NCBI GenBank assembly: GCA_002506905.1
Contig: DAYM01000007.1
Location: 68,489-132,488 of the forward strand
Direction: 5' to 3'
DNA: 64,000 nucleotides
From: Methanomassiliicoccaceae archaeon UBA328
GTDB taxonomy: Archaea > Thermoplasmatota > Thermoplasmata > Methanomassiliicoccales > Methanomethylophilaceae
This document shows positions 8,491 through 17,443 of the stretch, piece by piece. The first letter of the stretch is position 1, and every line of letters starts with the position of its first letter. The notes beneath the pieces are model-generated. The model was not told where the DNA came from, made no database searches, and saw nothing but the letters and a program-made list of their open reading frames with translations. The translations under genes and the position numbers were made by a program.

Positions 8491-9303
8491 TCACTTCGAG
8501 AAACGGTCTCCCGCCTCAGGTATGACCATGGGTTTGAAACCCATATCGATAAGCTCTTCCAAGACCTTCTTGAGAGAGGCCATGTTCTCTCTGATACGGG
8601 CATCGTCCATCCTGCCGTCCTTGCGTGATTCGCACATGTGCCAGGTGTGCGTAGCAAGGGTGAAAACACCCTTATCTGCGCGCGACGCCAACTCAAGATA
8701 ATGGTCGGGATGCCTCCTGCCTTCATGCATCGGCCAGAGATAAGCGGACATCTTCTTCCCTTCGGAATCCAGATCGTCTGCCACACGGACCTCCGTCACC
8801 CCGTTGTCCAATTTCTCCGGGATCAGACATTCGCTGAGCGGTGCGTAAAGGGATGAGTCGTATTCTATACCGAGACCGGGAAGACAGCCCATGACGAAAT
8901 CGTCCGTCTTCATGTACGGCGCCCTGAAGCATCTCGGTTTGGTGCCGACCGTGTCGGTGACGATCTGAGACGCCCTGTCCAGTATCGCGACTATCATATC
9001 GCCGGTCAGGGCGACATCGTTGCATCCGGTCAGGTCCTCGTGGTCGAGACCGTGCATGCCGACCTCGTGACCGTCGAGGTAATTCGAGCATTCGATGGTC
9101 TCCAGCGTCCTCGCCTCGGCGAAGAATGTTGCCTTCATGCCGATCTCATCGAGAAGTTCGGACAACAGTGCCAGACCTTTGGATGTGGAGGCGAACCTCG
9201 GCGATGCGCCGAGGCCGCGGTCTATGGATCCCGCTGCCAGTTGGCCGTCTATGCAGATGTTCACGTCGCGATCGACGTCCACCGTCAGACAGAGCGCCTT
9301 CAA
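8491..9303 (-). CDS. polysaccharide deacetylase family protein (NodB fold)
   Basis: 270 residues with the NodB homology motifs: LTVDVDRD near the N-terminus, MKATFFAEA, GHEVGMHGLDHED (metal-binding His pair) and CFRAPYMK. Such enzymes deacetylate N-acetylated sugars, or act as amidohydrolases on other substrates. No signal peptide is visible, so it probably acts in the cytosol. The start is TTG 9303 with no strong ribosome site. It lies 4 bases after the AMP phosphorylase gene and is likely the last gene of that operon, although its link to the AMP pathway is unclear. It ends exactly against the convergent ATPase gene. Confidence 0.8.
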   Translation of the reverse strand: MKALCLTVDVDRDVNICIDGQLAAGSIDRGLGASPRFASTSKGLALLSELLDEIGMKATFFAEARTLETIECSNYLDGHEVGMHGLDHEDLTGCNDVALTGDMIVAILDRASQIVTDTVGTKPRCFRAPYMKTDDFVMGCLPGLGIEYDSSLYAPLSECLIPEKLDNGVTEVRVADDLDSEGKKMSAYLWPMHEGRRHPDHYLELASRADKGVFTLATHTWHMCESRKDGRMDDARIRENMASLKKVLEELIDMGFKPMVIPEAGDRFSK

Positions 9304-9307
9304 AGTA

Positions 9308-10822
9308 TCATCTGACCTTTGTTGCCGTGACCCTCTTTATGAGCATGCCTTCGATCTCGAAGGGTCTGTACCTTGTTGCGATATCCTTGGCACGCTGCAA
9401 TTTTGCCTCATTGTCGGCATAGATCTGGAAGAGGAGGTCTCCGACCTCCACTCTCTGGCCTTTCTTCCTATGAAGCAATATACCCGCCCCTTTATCGGAC
9501 GGGGCGCCTGCGGCCTTTGCTATGGAGACTATGTTCTTGTTGTCTATATCGTGAACGTATCCGGCCGTGGACGATGTCACATCGAATACGAACTCGCCCG
9601 GGACCAGGTCCTTTGACGACAGGTCCGGCCTTCCGCCCTGGGCCACGACGATCTCCATGAATTTCTTATGGGCGACCCCGGAATCCAAAAGCTCTCTGGC
9701 CTTGACCGCACCGTTGACTATGCCGCCCATCTCCAGGATTATTCCCGCGAGATCGCATGCCTTCTCGATGACACTCGACGGATGTTTCGCACCTTCTAGG
9801 ATGCTTATGCATTCCCTTGCCTCGAGTTTGGGGCCGATCGCATTTCCGACGGGCTGGTCGGCGTATGTGATCGCGCATTCGATGTGTATCCCGAGCTGCT
9901 CGCCCAGGTCCATGAAGTCTCTGGCGTATGCACGTGCGACCTCGATCGTAGGTACCTTGGTGCCCTTCCCTGTAGGAATGTCCACCAGCAGATGCGTGGC
10001 GCCTATGGCGACCTTCTTACTGAGGATGGAAGCGAGCATCTGGGCGCGCGGATTGATACCGAGCGGATGCTCCACCTTGATGACCATATCGTCCACGGGT
10101 GCGATGTTCATGGAACCTCCCCATGCGAACACACCTCCGACCTCTTCGGATATCATTTTGAGGGTCTGCGCATCGAGTTCCACATTGCAGAACGTCTCCA
10201 CGAAATCGGATGTTCCGCATGCGCTGCTGATGGCACGCGAAGACGTCTTCGGAAGCATCAGACCCGCTGCGGCCACTATGGAAACGACTATGGGTGTGAT
10301 CTTGTTCCCGGGAACTCCTCCCATGCTGTGGAAATCGAATACGGGAGTGCGGTCGAACTCGATCCTGTCTCCCGTGTCCACCATGGCCTCGGTGAATGCG
10401 GCGATCTCCTCTATGTCCATTCCGTTGATGTACAGGGCGGTGAGCCATGCGGAGATCTCTATCTTGGACAGCTTGGAATCGACGATATCCTGGACTATTC
10501 CCCTGATCTCGTCGGATGACAGCTTCTTGTTGTCCATCTTCTTGCGGATGCCTCTGACGGAATCCGGATTGGCGGAGAAGAACACCTCCACGGTATCTCC
10601 GTCCTTGATGTCCAGTCTTCTCATTATCTCGTCTATGACGCAGATCTCCCCTACCTTCTGGAAGGAGTCCGAGATGACCACGACCGCTACTGCGCTCTCT
10701 TTGTTCGCTTCGATGCGCACACGGTCGTTCTCCTTGATGCCGAGCGCCTTGGCGTCGGCCTCGGTCAGCATGACGGCCAGATCTGCGGCGTCAGCGTCGA
10801 CTTCCCTTGCTATCAGCTTCAT
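9308..10822 (-). CDS. deoA: AMP phosphorylase
   Basis: About 504 residues. AMP phosphorylase splits AMP (also CMP, UMP) with phosphate into the base and ribose 1,5-bisphosphate, the first step of the archaeal AMP pathway. The long N-terminal domain of about 85 residues distinguishes it from bacterial thymidine phosphorylase. The phosphorylase core shows SSRAISSACGTSDFVETF and AWGGSMNIAPVDD. I start at ATG 10822, which overlaps the RuBisCO stop as ATGA; the upstream ATG 10837 would extend it by five residues. The two downstream enzymes of the pathway are encoded immediately upstream in the same operon. Confidence 0.93.
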   Translation of the reverse strand: MKLIAREVDADAADLAVMLTEADAKALGIKENDRVRIEANKESAVAVVVISDSFQKVGEICVIDEIMRRLDIKDGDTVEVFFSANPDSVRGIRKKMDNKKLSSDEIRGIVQDIVDSKLSKIEISAWLTALYINGMDIEEIAAFTEAMVDTGDRIEFDRTPVFDFHSMGGVPGNKITPIVVSIVAAAGLMLPKTSSRAISSACGTSDFVETFCNVELDAQTLKMISEEVGGVFAWGGSMNIAPVDDMVIKVEHPLGINPRAQMLASILSKKVAIGATHLLVDIPTGKGTKVPTIEVARAYARDFMDLGEQLGIHIECAITYADQPVGNAIGPKLEARECISILEGAKHPSSVIEKACDLAGIILEMGGIVNGAVKARELLDSGVAHKKFMEIVVAQGGRPDLSSKDLVPGEFVFDVTSSTAGYVHDIDNKNIVSIAKAAGAPSDKGAGILLHRKKGQRVEVGDLLFQIYADNEAKLQRAKDIATRYRPFEIEGMLIKRVTATKVR

Positions 10823-12060
10823 AACTTCATTCCCCATTCATCAAGAGCTTCTTTGAGCTCGATGTGCGTCTCCGCGTATTTGTTCGGAGCCATTCCGAGA
10901 CATGCCGCATCAACTGCCTGGCACATTCCCATGGCTCCTTTGCGGACGCCACCGGGGTGTCCCGCGACACCGCCTCCGGCCTGTATCTGGATGTTCTTTC
11001 CCGCCTCTTCGATGAGCTTTCCGACCATTCCGGGGTACACTCCGCCGGAACATACCGGCATGACCGTCTTGTACGGCATCGAAGGGTCGAGACACGCTTC
11101 GAGATTGTCGCGGTCTCCTTTTGCGTTGCCGGTCATCTTTCCGACTCCCAGCGTTCCTATGTGCAGGGCGTCTCCTCCGCACATACGGACCATCTTTGTT
11201 ATCGCGAGCAGGGATATTCCGTGGAGCGGATCCTTGGTCATCGCTCCGTGCATGGTCCTGTGGACATGTATAGGTACTTTAATCGAGGGATCCTCTGCGA
11301 GGGCCTGGACAGCTCCGAATCCGCATGTCAGGACATCCACCATCAGCTGTTTTGCACCCCAGCCCTGGACCTTCTCGGCCAGTTCGACGATCTTGTCGCC
11401 GTTGGTGCTGACGTTGACCGCATGGACCATGTAATGGCCTTCTTCCTTCAGCCTGTCCAGCGCCTCTGCGACGGCTATGGTACGGTCCTCGATGGGACAG
11501 AACTTCTGATCCGTCAGGGTCTCGTCGTCCTTGCTGTTGGTCAGTCCTCCGCTTCCCGCCTCGTAGACGTAAGCTGCGGTCGCCTCAGGATCGAGACCGA
11601 TCTTCGGTTTGACTATCGTCCCCACAAGAGGCTTGTCGGGACGGTGGAGGATCTCCCTCAGACCGTCTGCTCCGAACTTCGGCCCTTTGTACATGGCCCT
11701 GATGCCTTTAGAAAAGGTCACGTCCTCGAGCCTTACCGCCTTGAGGGCATCGAGTCCGAACAGGTTACCCGCGATGACGCTGAGTATCTGCGGAACACCG
11801 CCGTTCTCGATGCTGAAGTCCTCTTCCGGATACTCTATGGTGACCATATCCCCATTGATGTCGATCACTCTGGCACCGTAATTGTCGAAGATGTCCTGAG
11901 TGAGTGTGGACAGTCCTGTCCAGGTTCCCGTGGACTGCTCCGCCGCAATTGCTTCCGCGGCCTTCTTCATGTCCAGGTCCGTGGTCACGCGGTATTTACA
12001 GATCACATACTTGTCCGGATCGGCGGACTCTCCCAAATGCATGTATGAATAGGATTCCAT
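10819..12060 (-). CDS. rbcL: form III ribulose-1,5-bisphosphate carboxylase (RuBisCO), large subunit
   Basis: 413 residues. It carboxylates ribulose 1,5-bisphosphate to two 3-phosphoglycerates. All catalytic positions I can align are intact: Glu41 (AEQSTGTWT), Lys151 and Lys153 (GTIVKPKIGL), carbamate Lys177 with Asp179 and Glu180 (SKDDE), His267-Arg268 (IHVHRTMHG), His300, Lys308 in loop 6 (GTLGVGKMTG) and Ser338 (CSGGVYPG). No small subunit or phosphoribulokinase gene is near, as expected for form III, which works in nucleotide salvage rather than a Calvin cycle. It lies between the isomerase and AMP phosphorylase genes with overlaps or gaps of a few bases. Confidence 0.96.
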   Translation of the reverse strand: MESYSYMHLGESADPDKYVICKYRVTTDLDMKKAAEAIAAEQSTGTWTGLSTLTQDIFDNYGARVIDINGDMVTIEYPEEDFSIENGGVPQILSVIAGNLFGLDALKAVRLEDVTFSKGIRAMYKGPKFGADGLREILHRPDKPLVGTIVKPKIGLDPEATAAYVYEAGSGGLTNSKDDETLTDQKFCPIEDRTIAVAEALDRLKEEGHYMVHAVNVSTNGDKIVELAEKVQGWGAKQLMVDVLTCGFGAVQALAEDPSIKVPIHVHRTMHGAMTKDPLHGISLLAITKMVRMCGGDALHIGTLGVGKMTGNAKGDRDNLEACLDPSMPYKTVMPVCSGGVYPGMVGKLIEEAGKNIQIQAGGGVAGHPGGVRKGAMGMCQAVDAACLGMAPNKYAETHIELKEALDEWGMKL

Positions 12061-12062
12061 AA

Positions 12063-13016
12063 TCAGTCCCTCAAATCGAATATTCCGTCTCCGAGCTGTC
12101 TTATCATCACGTCATATACTGCGCCCGGGGAGATCATTCCGACCTCCGTGATGATAGCGTCGATGTATTTTGCGGGCGTAGAGTCGAATACGGGATTGAA
12201 GATCTTGACGGAATCGCGGATCTCCCCTTCTTTGACAACTTCCTCACACCCCCTCTCTTCTATTGTCACCATATCGCCGAACATCGTCATCGGCGAGAAT
12301 TTGTACGTCTCGCTGCACACGTAGAACGGGACACGCGCCTCGTCCGCCGCAAGTGCCAGCTGTGACGTTCCTATCTTATTGACCAACGCTCCGTTGGATG
12401 TTATCGTGTCTGCGCCTACGAAGACCTTGGTGGCCTTCTTCATCACCGTACGGACGGCGCTGTCTATTATCAGGGTGACGTCGATGCCCGCATCGGCAAG
12501 CTCGTTGACCGTCAGGATACCCTGTCTCCACGGACGGGATTCCGTTGCGTAGACGGTGAACTTCTTGCCCTGCCTCTTCGCTTCCTTGAGTATTCCCAAG
12601 GCCGCGCTGCTGTTGCAGTGGGTGAGTACTACATCCCCGTCCTGGATCCTCTTGGCACCGATCTTCGCTATGGTCTCCACCGCCTTCGAGGACATCTCGA
12701 CGAATGCCGCAGAGTTGTCTATGACCGATCTCCTGGCACCTTCCATGTCCGAAGCGGAGGATGCGCCCCTCACGGATGCCTGAAGGCCGTTCCAAAGCGA
12801 TACGGCGGTGGGCCTTGATGCAAGAAGCTCCTCCCTGGCCATATCGAGGTCCCTGAGGAAATCCTCCTTTGAACCTCCGTTGTAGCCTTCCGCGAACTTC
12901 CCGAGGGCCGATGCCCCGGCACGGGCTATCCTGCCTGCGCCGCGAATGCGCATATCCTTTATCGAAGCAGCTGTCTCTGCTATTACATCTGACACGCGAT
13001 GAGCATAGGCTTGCAT
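12063..13016 (-). CDS. ribose-1,5-bisphosphate isomerase
   Basis: 317 residues, eIF2B/MtnA-like fold. It converts ribose 1,5-bisphosphate to ribulose 1,5-bisphosphate, linking AMP phosphorylase to RuBisCO. The family core is visible: VVLTHCNSSAALGIL (catalytic Cys), ATESRPWRQG, and FVGADTITSNGALVNKIGT with the catalytic Asp. Methylthioribose-1-phosphate isomerase is the main alternative within the fold, but the operon with RuBisCO and AMP phosphorylase decides for this role. First gene of the operon; stop to RuBisCO start is two bases. Confidence 0.92.
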   Translation of the reverse strand: MQAYAHRVSDVIAETAASIKDMRIRGAGRIARAGASALGKFAEGYNGGSKEDFLRDLDMAREELLASRPTAVSLWNGLQASVRGASSASDMEGARRSVIDNSAAFVEMSSKAVETIAKIGAKRIQDGDVVLTHCNSSAALGILKEAKRQGKKFTVYATESRPWRQGILTVNELADAGIDVTLIIDSAVRTVMKKATKVFVGADTITSNGALVNKIGTSQLALAADEARVPFYVCSETYKFSPMTMFGDMVTIEERGCEEVVKEGEIRDSVKIFNPVFDSTPAKYIDAIITEVGMISPGAVYDVMIRQLGDGIFDLRD

Positions 13017-13122
13017 AGATTAAATACTGTGCATATGCGAAGTTCTTCAGAAACGGAATGACGTTCAGCCATTCTCGGCAGCTGATCCGACTTTCCCCGC
13101 CCTATGGGGCCAACGGTCCCTT

Positions 13123-13500
13123 TCAGTTCACGCCCGGCAGGGATCCGGATGCGATCACATCGTAACCGCCGTCGATTGTGAACGTTTTCAATGAACTGTA
13201 TGCTTCCAGACACTCCCGGACCTCATCCGAAAATATCAGGGCCTTCCCCGTAACGAACCTTTCCCGACCGTAATAGAGCATCATGCGTTTCACGATCTCA
13301 TCGGCGGTCAGATCGCCATCGAACGCCTTTGCGGCCTCTCTGTCATCGTTGAGATTGACCTCGATGAAATTCTCATATTCTTTACCGAACTCTCTGACGA
13401 TGAAGGTCTTGCCTACCTGTCTCTGTCCGCTTATTACGAGGCATTTGTGTCTGCGGCCCTTCCATTCCAGGAGATCGGAATAGATCTTACGCTCAAGTAT
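13123..13500 (-). pseudogene. N-terminal relic of an AAA/DUF4143-type ATPase
   Basis: Read on the minus strand from 13500, the frame gives ILERKIYSDLLEWKGRRH, then Walker A VISGQRQVGKTF, then a Walker B-like ALIFSDEV, and DVIASGSLPGVN before TGA at 13125-13123. These are the first about 125 residues of the ATPase family also seen at 7145. The start is lost (ATA where ATG is expected, with an in-frame stop two codons earlier) and the C-terminal two thirds are missing. A little family-like sequence (GTVGPIG) continues past the stop before homology ends. Nothing else coding is seen between 13017 and 13593. Confidence 0.8.
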
Positions 13501-13593
13501 AGATCATAAAGTATTTTGGGACTGTTTGTAGATTTCTGCAAAAAGTCCCTGGGAATAATTGCATAAAATTACAATTTGTCCCAAATTATTTCA

Positions 13594-15006
13594 TTATCGG
13601 TCTGATTCGCAACGGTCCTTCCCGTCACGCACCGCGAACGATATGACCGCCACGGCAATGACCATAAGGGTGCATATCACAGCTGTGGGAACGAATCCGT
13701 CCAGCATCATCGATGACGTGACATCGGAGATGTTTATCCCTCCGGAACCGGAGAATAAAGTGAACAGTGTTGCGGCCAGAGCGGTACCTACCGCACCGCC
13801 TACGTAGTATGCCTCGTTGGTCAATGAGGATGCCATGTCCCTCTCGTCTCCTGCGTGCTCCACAAGACGGGATGCCATGGGCCCTCCTACGAATGCCCAT
13901 CCCAATCCCATCGGCACCATTATTACGAGGAACATCCCGAATGTCATGTTTCCCGCGAAGATGGCCAGCAGACCGAAAGCAACAGCCGTCACCAGACCGG
14001 CGGTCACGCAGAACCACTTCCTTCCCTTCCTGTCGGACATCCGGCCGATCGGCATACCGAAGGCGGCGGTTATCAGCGCCGATATCAGGAGGAATGTTCC
14101 CACCGTGAGCGGAGACATTCCCATACAGATCTGACCGAAGAACGGCAGAAGGTAGAACAGCCCCATGTAGGCCATGTTCATCATCATCAGACAGATGAAT
14201 ATCGCGACGAAATCCGAACGGGCGAACATACCCAATCTGAGAAGGGGGCGCTCCTTTCCGCGCTCTGCCCTTACGAACAATATTAGAAGTGCCAGACACA
14301 GTATCGCGGCGATGATCGTGAACGTTCTCATGCCGCTCTGGGATACTGTCTCCACGGCGAACGTTCCCAGGACTATCGCCGAACAGAGCAATACGGTCCC
14401 AGGCACATCGAGATGTATCTTCCCGCCTTTCTCCGAGGATCCGGGAACGGCCTTCAGCATCAGGGGGGCGACGAGGAGCCCGATCGGTACGTTGATCAGG
14501 AAGATCCAAGGCCATGTCGTATACTCCGCAATGAAACCGCCGATCGCGGGGCCTATCGCAAAACCGAATGATGCTCCGATGGTGACAATGGAAAGCCCGA
14601 AGCCCAGTTTCGCAACGGGCAGGTGCTCGGTACAGCACATGGGTCCGGAGGCCGCCATCATCGCTGCCCCGACGGCCTGCACGGCCCTGGAGACGATAAG
14701 GAGTTCGAAAGAGAACGAAAGGCCGCAGAACAGGGAACCGAGGGTGAATACGGCAAGACCTACGGCCATCACCTTCCTGACGCCGATGTCGGCGGCTATC
14801 CTCGCGAATGCGACCAGAGTTCCCGCGAGAACCATCATGTATGTTATCGAGACCCAGGACACGGTAGCGGTATCGACGGAGAATCCGGAACCGATCTCCG
14901 GGAGAACAACATTGACGATACTGGCATCCAGACCGTCCATGAATGTTGCCGCGAATACAACGATCAACATCATTGCCGTGTGTCTGCCGTCGAGGACCTT
15001 GGCCAT
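13594..15006 (-). CDS. MFS multidrug exporter, DHA2 (EmrB/QacA) type
   Basis: About 470 residues with 12-14 predicted membrane helices. It is probably a proton-driven exporter. The start of helix 1, FMDGLDASIVNVVLPEI, is the DHA2 signature (motif D1), and the helix 2-3 loop, RIAADIGVRKVMAVG, is motif A. I start at ATG 15006: a TATA-like TTATAT at 15030-15036 sits about 27 bases upstream, predicting a leaderless mRNA, and homologues begin near here. The longer frame to 15138 has no support. Relics of DUF4143-type ATPases flank it on both sides, and a duplicated perfect palindrome lies 130-180 bases before its TATA box. No regulator gene is adjacent. Confidence 0.87.
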   Translation of the reverse strand: MAKVLDGRHTAMMLIVVFAATFMDGLDASIVNVVLPEIGSGFSVDTATVSWVSITYMMVLAGTLVAFARIAADIGVRKVMAVGLAVFTLGSLFCGLSFSFELLIVSRAVQAVGAAMMAASGPMCCTEHLPVAKLGFGLSIVTIGASFGFAIGPAIGGFIAEYTTWPWIFLINVPIGLLVAPLMLKAVPGSSEKGGKIHLDVPGTVLLCSAIVLGTFAVETVSQSGMRTFTIIAAILCLALLILFVRAERGKERPLLRLGMFARSDFVAIFICLMMMNMAYMGLFYLLPFFGQICMGMSPLTVGTFLLISALITAAFGMPIGRMSDRKGRKWFCVTAGLVTAVAFGLLAIFAGNMTFGMFLVIMVPMGLGWAFVGGPMASRLVEHAGDERDMASSLTNEAYYVGGAVGTALAATLFTLFSGSGGINISDVTSSMMLDGFVPTAVICTLMVIAVAVISFAVRDGKDRCESDR

Positions 15007-15062
15007 AACGGCAGTGATGGCCGTGCCCGATATAACGATTACTGAATGATCTGTCGGAATTA

Positions 15063-15350
15063 TCAACGATGGCGCAGATAATAAATAACTCCGAGAACCA
15101 GGACGAAGATCGCAACGATCACAACGATAATGATCCAAATATGCGATCCGTCACCTGCAGCAGTCTGTGAACTAAATGGTTCACGATTATTTTTGTGAAC
15201 TAAATGGTTCACAACATTACAATTTCGTTTCTCGGCGAACTTGAGAGGATCGCCTATATCTGTGTGCTGCGAACACCCGCGTAACAATAACGGCCTCAGC
15301 CGACAGTTAGCGCTCACGGCCTTAAGCATTCCATAGCACCTTTCTTTCAA
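15063..15350 (-). CDS. small ORF with a C-terminal membrane anchor; possibly a gene remnant
   Basis: The frame ends in GDGSHIWIIIVVIVAIFVLV followed by LGVIYYLRHR, a typical C-terminal transmembrane anchor with a basic tail, as found at the ends of large archaeal surface proteins. The first about 65 codons look non-coding and contain the duplicated palindrome at 15167-15212. I see no convincing start or ribosome site. It could be the last piece of a decayed surface protein whose sequence now serves as upstream region for the MFS gene. Low confidence as an expressed gene. Confidence 0.25.
   Translation of the reverse strand: MKERCYGMLKAVSANCRLRPLLLRGCSQHTDIGDPLKFAEKRNCNVVNHLVHKNNREPFSSQTAAGDGSHIWIIIVVIVAIFVLVLGVIYYLRHR
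15167..15212. promoter_or_regulatory. tandem pair of perfect palindromes (operator-like)
   Basis: GTGAACTAAATGGTTCAC occurs twice without mismatch, at 15167-15184 and 15195-15212 (period 28 bp, close to three helix turns). Each copy is an inverted repeat GTGAAC-N6-GTTCAC. This layout is typical of two homodimeric regulator sites on the same face of the helix. It lies upstream of the MFS exporter TATA box (15030-15036). Confidence 0.6.
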
Positions 15351-15545
15351 CTTAAAATCTAGAATTATGCCCGATTATTCTAAGAAATGACCTTACGGGT
15401 TTACTCTGACATTTCCTATCTATCTGGATAGACAGCGTTCGGTGATTTGTGAAGAAATATGCCTTCATATTGAGAGGAGAATATATTCAATGGTCTCAAC
15501 TCCCACAATAGACTTATTTCCAGACATAATTACTAGATTGTTATG
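15351..15545. other. AT-rich intergenic stretch
   Basis: No gene is supported here. A short inverted repeat, TCTATC-TG-GATAGA, lies near 15420-15433. The stretch leads into the ATPase C-terminal relic at 15546 and may be what remains of that gene's body. Confidence 0.4.
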
Positions 15546-15704
15546 AAAAATACAGGCCGCGGAGAATCTCAAGAGACTTGCCGATACCGTAGATGTGAGA
15601 TCTACCGGAAAACCGCCTTTCCTGGCCGTATTGACCGGAACAGAATACGCATACAGGCGCGAGGACGGGATCTATGTCGTTCCCATCGGCTGTCTGAGGC
15701 CTTG
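15546..15704 (+). pseudogene. C-terminal relic of an AAA/DUF4143-type ATPase
   Basis: In the frame ending at TGA 15702-15704 the translation reads KIQAAENLKRLADTVDV, then GKPPFLAVLTGTEYAYRRED and GIYVVPIGCLRP. This is the C-terminal end of DUF4143-type ATPases, where the YAYRREDG...VPI..L pattern is conserved. An in-frame TGA at 15543-15545 closes it upstream, so only about 52 codons remain. It is on the opposite strand to the N-terminal relic at 13123-13500, so the two are not simply halves of one gene split by insertion. About 90 bases of non-coding sequence follow before the next gene. Confidence 0.75.
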
Positions 15705-15793
15705 ACAGACATCCCTGCCTCCGGACCGTCCCATCCCCGGAACCCCCTCTCCGGCTCACTACATATTTATCATTCCAACGAATACCGTTGGTC

Positions 15794-17299
15794 ATGGCAG
15801 GCAAGAAACGTCTTAGAATGAGAGGCGTAAAACAGACGCCCAAAAGACTTGAGGAAGAGATCCTCAGCCGCGCGAGAACCATCGCCGATGATCCCAGTGT
15901 CCTCAGGCCCATGTGTGCCGGAAACTGCAGGAAATGCGCTTTCGACAAGACCTTCAAGGACATCAACAACATCACGAAGTACAAGAGGGACGAGGAAGCA
16001 CTTCTCAAACTTGCCTCCAGAGGGAGCGACGACATCGCCAAAGCATACGCGGGTACGATCTCACTTGCCGCAGCCGGAAAGATCCCCATGCTTGCAACTG
16101 CCACGTTGGCCGGGGAGAAGGTACCGTTCGCCGTAAGGGGCGCCGTAGGCAACGATAAACTGATCGGCTGCCAGTATTACAACGACCCCAGGATCAGGCT
16201 GCTCCTTTACAACCAATTCATAAAAAGGAACAAACTCCACCTTTACTCGTTCGAAGACGGACTTGTATGTTCCGACAGACCCAACATGCCCGAGGACTAC
16301 CTCTATGAGACGTTCTGGGACACTCCTTACGAATTCAAAGACGACGGACTTCAATGCAGCCACGAATCATCGGCCGTGCTGGAGATCAAGATCAAGTCCC
16401 TCAATGAGACGATCAGCATCTGCAGCGACTGTGCCAGAGATGTATCCACCGTGCAATATCTCATTGCCAAGATGTGCGCCGTCGACCCCTTGGACGATCT
16501 CGAGGTCAGGATCGTACACAAATTCCATTCCGAAGGGGAAAGCGGGGAAGTGAAGATCGAAGGCGAGAAACTCAGGGAATATGTCGGAGGAAAACTGAAT
16601 GACAGGACCCTCATCGGAAGCGTCAAGAAGGAAAAACTCGGAAACCTGAAAAGCTCCGAAACGTCCACGTACATAGTCGGCACCAAGAACTACGGTTCCG
16701 ATACCGAATCGTTCCTTAATGCGCTCAGCGGTCCGGAAGAGCTCAGGAAGACTCTCGGAAAATTCCTGGACAAACATTCCAGATCGATAATCATCAGGAA
16801 CGGAAAACTTTCCGAGGCCGTGACTGCCCTGTGGGAAGAGGATTGGAGAGAGCTTATCGCCGCCCACACGTCGGATAAGATAGCATCGGAATACCATGAA
16901 CGTCCCAGATCGTCGAATGAGATCGTACTTGAGGAAGCTCAGAGGAAATTCATGTCCGCGGACGTTGTTGCCAGCCTCCCGGTCTTCAGCAGACCCAAAC
17001 CCGTGACAAGACTTGCGGATACGCTTGCAAAGGCCGCCAAGGTCAACGGCCTGGAATATGTGCTCAAGATGCTTGAGAGCGAAGCACTGAAAAGCCCTAA
17101 CGAGCGTGCTGTCGCCGCGGCTTTCGTATTGGCGTGCGACAAGAATGCCAAACCGCCGATCAATCTGTCCGCGAGCGAGAAGGAGTTCACACAATTCCTG
17201 GTTCCTTTCGCACAGGCCGTCATAGACGCCCGGGGCGAGAAATACAGGGATGCCATGAACACTCTGCTCACTGCCAGCAGTTCCGGGGAATCCGTCTGA
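15794..17299 (+). CDS. unknown 501-residue protein with a CX3CX2C cluster
   Basis: I do not recognise this protein. The N-terminus is very basic, then Cys41, Cys45 and Cys48 form CAGNCRKC, followed by a helical region. A second cluster lies near residues 190-220 (QCSHESS...ICSDCARD), so a zinc or iron-sulfur site is possible. The CX3CX2C spacing equals that of radical SAM enzymes, but no other radical SAM feature is present. The C-terminal 100 residues are helical. The start is ATG 15794 rather than the TTG six bases upstream: a TATA-like ATATTTAT at 15763-15770 predicts leaderless initiation at 15794. Codon use looks native. It stands alone between ATPase relics. Confidence 0.75.
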   Translation: MAGKKRLRMRGVKQTPKRLEEEILSRARTIADDPSVLRPMCAGNCRKCAFDKTFKDINNITKYKRDEEALLKLASRGSDDIAKAYAGTISLAAAGKIPMLATATLAGEKVPFAVRGAVGNDKLIGCQYYNDPRIRLLLYNQFIKRNKLHLYSFEDGLVCSDRPNMPEDYLYETFWDTPYEFKDDGLQCSHESSAVLEIKIKSLNETISICSDCARDVSTVQYLIAKMCAVDPLDDLEVRIVHKFHSEGESGEVKIEGEKLREYVGGKLNDRTLIGSVKKEKLGNLKSSETSTYIVGTKNYGSDTESFLNALSGPEELRKTLGKFLDKHSRSIIIRNGKLSEAVTALWEEDWRELIAAHTSDKIASEYHERPRSSNEIVLEEAQRKFMSADVVASLPVFSRPKPVTRLADTLAKAAKVNGLEYVLKMLESEALKSPNERAVAAAFVLACDKNAKPPINLSASEKEFTQFLVPFAQAVIDARGEKYRDAMNTLLTASSSGESV

Positions 17300-17361
17300 T
17301 AACGGTTCTCCGGACGGCTCCTTCCTTTTCCTGTCGGCATTTTTTGACTATTGAAAAATCC

Positions 17362-17443
17362 GAAAACGTTGCAGTCAGTTACACGAAATCGTTATAATGA
17401 ATTGCATGAAAACGTTATAGTCTGCAACAGACACACACGGACA
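17362..17443 (+). promoter_or_regulatory. repeat-bearing promoter of the ATPase relic
   Basis: Two near-identical 15-mers, GAAAACGTTGCAGTC (17362-17376) and GAAAACGTTATAGTC (17408-17422), differ at two positions. The second contains a TATA-like GTTATAGT whose centre is about 26 bases before the relic ATG at 17444, predicting a leaderless transcript. An inverted GTTGCAG / CTGCAAC pair (17368-17374, 17422-17428) spans the same region. The promoter has outlived the gene it served. Confidence 0.5.

Noticed and set aside
13594..15138. Longer MFS start at 15138
   Set aside because: The extra 44 residues overlap the promoter and have no transporter similarity; the TATA position supports 15006.
13123..15704. 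MFS gene inserted into one ATPase gene, splitting it
   Set aside because: The flanking ATPase pieces are on opposite strands and do not join into one gene, so a simple insertion does not explain them.
15794..17299. Radical SAM enzyme, from the CX3CX2C motif
   Set aside because: No SAM-binding GGE-like motif or barrel pattern follows; the spacing alone is not enough.
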